Source of the DNA: Francisella philomiragia subsp. philomiragia ATCC 25015
Lineage (GTDB): Bacteria > Pseudomonadota > Gammaproteobacteria > Francisellales > Francisellaceae
Direction of reading: 5' to 3'
Length of the DNA: 64,000 bases
Assembly (NCBI RefSeq): GCF_000156715.1
Contig: NZ_DS999311.1
Location: 186,001 to 250,000, forward strand
The position numbers were made by a program, and so were the translations under genes. Positions 60,402 to 64,000 of the stretch are shown one piece after another. Each line of letters starts with the position of its first letter. The first letter of the stretch is position 1. The notes beneath the pieces are model-generated. The model saw only the letters and a list, made by a program, of their open reading frames with translations, did no database searches and was not told the DNA's origin.

Positions 60402-62024
60402 CTATTCATACAAACCTTTAATTAGTGTATCAGATTTAGATTTAGTATTTTTTGTTGTACTTTTAATTAAACTTAACAGTTCTTGGTAATTACTAAAACT
60501 TTTTCCGGCATATATGCTCGCATTTAAAGATTTTAATTGCTCTTTTAATTGCGGGAATATCTCAGCAACCTCTAATAATGAAAAGAGTCGCTTATCACTC
60601 TTAGTATTTGCCCAACCAATAATTGCTTTTTGAAGCTGTATATTATCTTTATTTGCACATGCTTTTTTAATATCTTTTATGCTTGCAGGATTTTTATCAT
60701 CTGTAACAAACTTTTCTTCAGTTATATTTTTAGCTTTTCGAGTTAGTTTACACTTTATGAGTAGCATAAATGTAATCAGCCATAATACAAAAATCCCTAT
60801 AGCCACATTTCGCCAAAAAGTATCTTCAATAACCTTTTTAATAACTTGTGGTGCAGTTTGACTACCTACATTAAAACTTGTACTAGGTATAGTGCCTTTT
60901 TTGACATCAAACGTTTTTGCGGCTATTGTCGCAAGCTGTGATTTACTATTATCAATATCGAACCATTTTAATATAACAGCAGGGACTGTCGTTTTACCTT
61001 GCTTAATAGGCATATAACCAATCTTGTAAGTCGCTGTACTTATTAGCTGGCCGCCTTGCTCGATATCCTCAAGTACTGGCTTTTCAGGATAAACATTAAA
61101 AGCATCCGAAGATTTAAATTCTAATTTTGGAATATCTTCACTTAGGACACCTTTTGCCTTAATAGTTACGGTCCTAGTTAGTAGTTCACCCTCTTTTATG
61201 GTATCTCCTGCTGACCAGTTATCACTAATCTTAACATCTGATGCAGGGAACCAGTCTTTAATAGCAATTTTTTGAGGAATTGGTTTAACTCTTAAGAATT
61301 TAGCATCCGTAGAGAAGCTTTTGACCCTAGTTCCTAACTGACCAAATGTATTAGGAATAGTCGCTTGCATTGCGATAGGTGGAATAGCAATAGTCCCTGT
61401 TCTATGTGGAATTATCAGAAAACTTTCTTCCACAACATCATACATTTTACCATTAATGCGCTTTTGATAAGTTCTTCTATGATTTGTTTGTTTAATTTCA
61501 GAGTTTCTTATATCAAAATTTCTAGGATTTAGACTCAAAATAGGTGTCGAATAATACAGCTTCAAAGTATATAACACAGGCACATTAACATAAGTTTCGT
61601 TTGTAGCTAATGTTCCTATAGCAAATATATCCTGATAATTACTTGCTTCTTCATTTGAGAGTTTTTTATCTACTTTTATAGAGATTGGCTTTGTTGACTG
61701 GTTACCAACATCAATTGCAGGTATTGTCAAATTACCCGATCTATTTGGCATAAGCGTGACAATCATCTCAAATTGTGAGCTTGATTTACCATTTATAACA
61801 GTAGTCTTACTACTGGTACTAGTGTTATAAACTGTAAAATCTTTATCTAAAACATCTAAGTCAGGCTGGGTGTCAAAATCATCTAGATGGAGTATTAGCT
61901 CAAAAGTTTCTCCATACTCAAGATGAGTATTATCGACACTAGCTGTGACATTAGCATAACTAATATTCAATCCAGCGATTAACAGCAAAAGTATACTTAC
62001 TAATTTTAATAATTTAGTTCTCAC
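60402..62024 (-). CDS. batD: BatD-like aerotolerance protein
   Basis: BatD is an accessory membrane protein of the Bat system, named for aerotolerance in Bacteroides. The 540 residues have a signal peptide (MRTKLLKLVSILLLLIAGLNISYA), beta-sandwich domains (TASVDNTHLEYGETFELILH at the start), one transmembrane helix near residues 398-420 and a cytosolic C-terminal helical part. Translation starts at a GTG at 62024, 5 bases after AGGAG. It overlaps batC by 11 bases. Confidence 0.85.
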   Translation of the reverse strand: MRTKLLKLVSILLLLIAGLNISYANVTASVDNTHLEYGETFELILHLDDFDTQPDLDVLDKDFTVYNTSTSSKTTVINGKSSSQFEMIVTLMPNRSGNLTIPAIDVGNQSTKPISIKVDKKLSNEEASNYQDIFAIGTLATNETYVNVPVLYTLKLYYSTPILSLNPRNFDIRNSEIKQTNHRRTYQKRINGKMYDVVEESFLIIPHRTGTIAIPPIAMQATIPNTFGQLGTRVKSFSTDAKFLRVKPIPQKIAIKDWFPASDVKISDNWSAGDTIKEGELLTRTVTIKAKGVLSEDIPKLEFKSSDAFNVYPEKPVLEDIEQGGQLISTATYKIGYMPIKQGKTTVPAVILKWFDIDNSKSQLATIAAKTFDVKKGTIPSTSFNVGSQTAPQVIKKVIEDTFWRNVAIGIFVLWLITFMLLIKCKLTRKAKNITEEKFVTDDKNPASIKDIKKACANKDNIQLQKAIIGWANTKSDKRLFSLLEVAEIFPQLKEQLKSLNASIYAGKSFSNYQELLSLIKSTTKNTKSKSDTLIKGLYE

Positions 62025-62844
62025 GCTTATCTCCTATCATCCTCTGGTAGTCACGTGCAAATTTATTTCTAAGAAGTCCCCCTGGATTATCATTTATCGC
62101 AGCTAGAAGCTTATTCGCCTCTTTGTCATTTAGTTCTTGTTGGCGCTGATCTGCTGCATCTGATTGCTCAGGATTATCTTTATTATCTTTATTATCTTTA
62201 TTATCTTTATTATCTTTATTATCTTTATTATCTTTATTATCTTTATTATCTTTATTATCTTTATTATCTTTATTGTCTTTATTGTCTTTATTGTCTTTAT
62301 TGTCTTTATTGTCTTTATTGTCTTTATTGTCTTTGTTGTCTTTGTTGTCTTTGTTGTCTTTGTTGTCTTTGTTGTCTTTGTTGTCTTTGTTGTCTTTGTT
62401 GTCTTTGTTGTCTTTGTTGTCTTTGTTGTCTTTGTTGTCTTGAGAATTCTGCTGATTATCTTTTTGTTTATCTAGCTCTTTTGCTACTTCTAAGTTATTT
62501 TTTGCATCTGCAAAATCTGGTCTTTTTTGTATAGCTTTTGTATATGCTTCTATAGCTTTTTTGTATTCGCCCATATGCGTTAAAGCATTACCCTGATTAT
62601 ACAACCCTTTAGCTGAATCATCTTTTTTAAACTCTTGATATGCATTTTGATAGTCTCCAGCCTTATAGTATGAAGAACCTTTCCAATTACTATTTTGAAA
62701 AGCTTCAACCGCCTTTTTTGCATTACCACTATCATAATATCCCATGCCTTGTTGATCTCTTGTTTGCCATAAATCATTCCACTTATTCGCAAAACAAAAA
62801 CATGGCAATAGTAACAAGATAAATATTAATTTTCTTAGCGACAT
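62014..62844 (-). CDS. batC: BatC-like TPR protein with Asp-Asn-Lys repeats
   Basis: The 276 residues begin with a signal peptide (MSLRKLIFILLLLPCFCFA). TPR-like helices follow at about residues 30-125 (GYYDSGNAKKAVEAF, YNQGNALTHMGEYKKAIEAY). Then 29 exact DNK triplets run from residue 136 to 222, and a short C-terminal part (NDKEANKLLAAINDNPGGLL) ends the protein. The TPR and Bat context agree with BatC. The repeat is highly charged and probably unstructured. It overlaps batB by 10 bases and batD by 11 bases. Confidence 0.85.
   Translation of the reverse strand: MSLRKLIFILLLLPCFCFANKWNDLWQTRDQQGMGYYDSGNAKKAVEAFQNSNWKGSSYYKAGDYQNAYQEFKKDDSAKGLYNQGNALTHMGEYKKAIEAYTKAIQKRPDFADAKNNLEVAKELDKQKDNQQNSQDNKDNKDNKDNKDNKDNKDNKDNKDNKDNKDNKDNKDNKDNKDNKDNKDNKDNKDNKDNKDNKDNKDNKDNKDNKDNKDNKDNKDNKDNPEQSDAADQRQQELNDKEANKLLAAINDNPGGLLRNKFARDYQRMIGDKREN
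62173..62439. repeat. 9-bp tandem array encoding Asp-Asn-Lys (29 copies)
   Basis: In the coding (minus) direction, 12 copies of GACAACAAA (62332-62439), 7 copies of GACAATAAA (62269-62331) and 10 copies of GATAATAAA (62179-62268) follow each other without interruption. GATAAT of a further partial unit closes the array. The protein sequence is unchanged throughout, while the DNA changes in two steps from one end to the other. It is a likely variable-number repeat. Confidence 0.95.
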
Positions 62845-63833
62845 ATTCTCTCCAAAATACCTCTTCTAAAAAACAGTAAACTCATAGCCGCCAGTAACCA
62901 AATAAAATAAATCCCCTCATCTTGCCAAAAGATATTTACCGACTTTTTATCTGATTTCTTTTTACCATTGCCTTGTGTATCTGATAATAACTTTTTAACA
63001 TCTGTATTATTAGCAGTTAAAGTCACTAATTTTCCAGATCCAGCTTTTGCTAATGCTTCAAGTTGATTCAGATCTATACCAAAATACTGGATATTACCTC
63101 CATCATCTTTTATATAATTACCCTTGTCATCTTTAGCAATACCTCCTTTTGGGGTTCCTATTGCATATACATCAGTATCTATACCTTGCTCTGCTAACTG
63201 TTTTGCTTTAGCGATAGCATCCGCTGATGGTGTTGAATCTGTTATCAAAATTATCTGACCTTTTTTTGCACCTGCCTGAGTAATTAACTGAGCAGATTTT
63301 TCTATAGCTTTATAGATATTATTGCCCTGCACAGGCACAATATCTGAATTAATAACAGGGACAAGGTTCTCAACAGTATTCGCATCAGATGTTAATGGCG
63401 AAACAACAAATGGCTCACTTGAGAATACTATCATCCCAACCTGACCTTCTTTTATTCTACGCAAAATATCCAAAGTCTTATACTTGGCTCTCTCAAGCCT
63501 AGTTGGAGAAACATCTGTAGTGTCCATAGACTGTGAAACATCTAAAGCTATAACCCTCGAAACATTTTCTTGATATACAGGCACATCTTTATACTTCCAT
63601 GTAGGACCTGCTAATGCTACCACAGATACAATCCACAAGCACAAAAATAAAAAAGGCACCAATGACTTTTTAGTTTTTGACTGCTTACCTACAACTACAT
63701 GTTCTAACAAATGACTATCACAATACTTAGCCCAACTATTTGCTTGTGAAGAACTTTTAAAAAGTAAAATAACAAAAACTACAATAGGTATTAATGCTAA
63801 CAGCCACCACGGACGCAGAAAATGAAAATCCAT
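62835..63833 (-). CDS. batB: BatB-like von Willebrand factor A membrane protein
   Basis: The 332 residues have a membrane helix near the N-terminus (WWLLALIPIVVFVILLF), a second near 60-80, a vWA domain and a C-terminal membrane helix (IYFIWLLAAMSLLFF). The vWA MIDAS motif DxSxS is LDVSQSMDTT at about residue 98, with the second acidic position in ITDSTPSADA. BatA and BatB pair as membrane-anchored vWA proteins. It begins 1 base after batA and overlaps batC. Confidence 0.88.
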   Translation of the reverse strand: MDFHFLRPWWLLALIPIVVFVILLFKSSSQANSWAKYCDSHLLEHVVVGKQSKTKKSLVPFLFLCLWIVSVVALAGPTWKYKDVPVYQENVSRVIALDVSQSMDTTDVSPTRLERAKYKTLDILRRIKEGQVGMIVFSSEPFVVSPLTSDANTVENLVPVINSDIVPVQGNNIYKAIEKSAQLITQAGAKKGQIILITDSTPSADAIAKAKQLAEQGIDTDVYAIGTPKGGIAKDDKGNYIKDDGGNIQYFGIDLNQLEALAKAGSGKLVTLTANNTDVKKLLSDTQGNGKKKSDKKSVNIFWQDEGIYFIWLLAAMSLLFFRRGILERICR

Positions 63834-63834
63834 A

Positions 63835-64000
63835 CTAATATCCTCTCCTACGCTTCAACCATACCATAGTCATTACAAAACTTAACAGCAATGCAAGACC
63901 AAGACTCCATGGATATAGATATGTAACTGGTCTAACTACTGTTTTGTCTGACTCTATCGGCTCTAGCTGATCTATCGACTCGTATACTTGTTTCAAATCA
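63835..64000 (-). CDS. batA: BatA-like vWA protein, C-terminal end
   Basis: The C-terminal 54 residues are in the window; the frame is open to the edge. They include a membrane helix (LYPWSLGLALLLSFVMTMVW) preceded by RPVTY and followed by the basic KRRRGY, like the terminal anchor of BatA proteins. Stop TAG is at 63835-63837, one base before the batB start. Identification rests on the operon order and this tail. Confidence 0.6.
   Translation of the reverse strand, partial: DLKQVYESIDQLEPIESDKTVVRPVTYLYPWSLGLALLLSFVMTMVWLKRRRGY

Noticed and set aside
62173-62439. CRISPR-like array
   Set aside because: The units are contiguous 9-bp repeats with no spacers, in frame within a coding gene.
62164-62475. 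Hydrophobic FIIFIIF frame opposite the batC repeat
   Set aside because: It is the mirror image of the DNK array (ATC, TTT and ATT codons) and would not exist without it.

Overview
The window is AT-rich chromosomal DNA of a gammaproteobacterium, and I read it as Francisella. The grounds are recognition of protein sequences and gene order: an alpha operon whose rpoA has a diverged N-terminal domain (Francisella is known to carry two rpoA genes), no tuf between fusA and rpsJ, and very A/T-rich spacers. It carries a complete arginine biosynthesis cluster. Francisella tularensis is generally described as needing arginine, so an environmental or fish-associated lineage is more likely; that last step is inference.

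Layout. 1-3541 (minus): folC (cut by the window edge), accD, ndk, pyrG. 3701-13596: a YfcC/DcuC-type permease, then the arginine block argG-argH-argR (+), argD (-) and argC-argJ-argB-argF (+). I see ARG-box operators that look like targets of the ArgR encoded inside the block: two flank the argG promoter and a tandem pair lies on the argD promoter. 13647-16329 (minus): htpG, with candidate sigma-70 and sigma-32 promoters, and a small voltage-gated-type K+ channel.

16441-33235 (minus): one continuous str-S10-spc-alpha ribosomal supercluster, transcribed rpsL to rplQ, including fusA, secY, rpmJ and rpoA, with possible leader hairpins at the classical operon boundaries. 33371-38993 (minus): rpsB-tsf-pyrH-frr-uppS-cdsA-dut-pgsA, linking translation, isoprenoid lipid carrier and phospholipid synthesis.

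39232-52532: mostly metabolic genes in short units: folA, the divergent cysK/cysE pair, gltX followed by its cognate tRNA-Glu, fumC, a secreted broad-spectrum-type racemase, nfsB, lldD, proBA, a Nudix hydrolase, a DUF4336 protein and small membrane proteins. 52759-58678: ppc (a sequence type resembling Bacteroidetes enzymes), valS and holC.

58775-64000 (minus): an aerotolerance-type batA-batB-batC-batD operon. It runs, with almost no spacing, into a signal-peptide-bearing pyroglutamyl peptidase, a small membrane protein and a small secreted protein. BatC carries 29 perfect Asp-Asn-Lys repeats encoded by a 9-bp tandem array in three homogeneous codon blocks. This operon is the most unusual region of the window.

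There is no CRISPR array, insertion sequence, prophage or rRNA gene that I can see, and no stretch over 300 bases lacks a gene.
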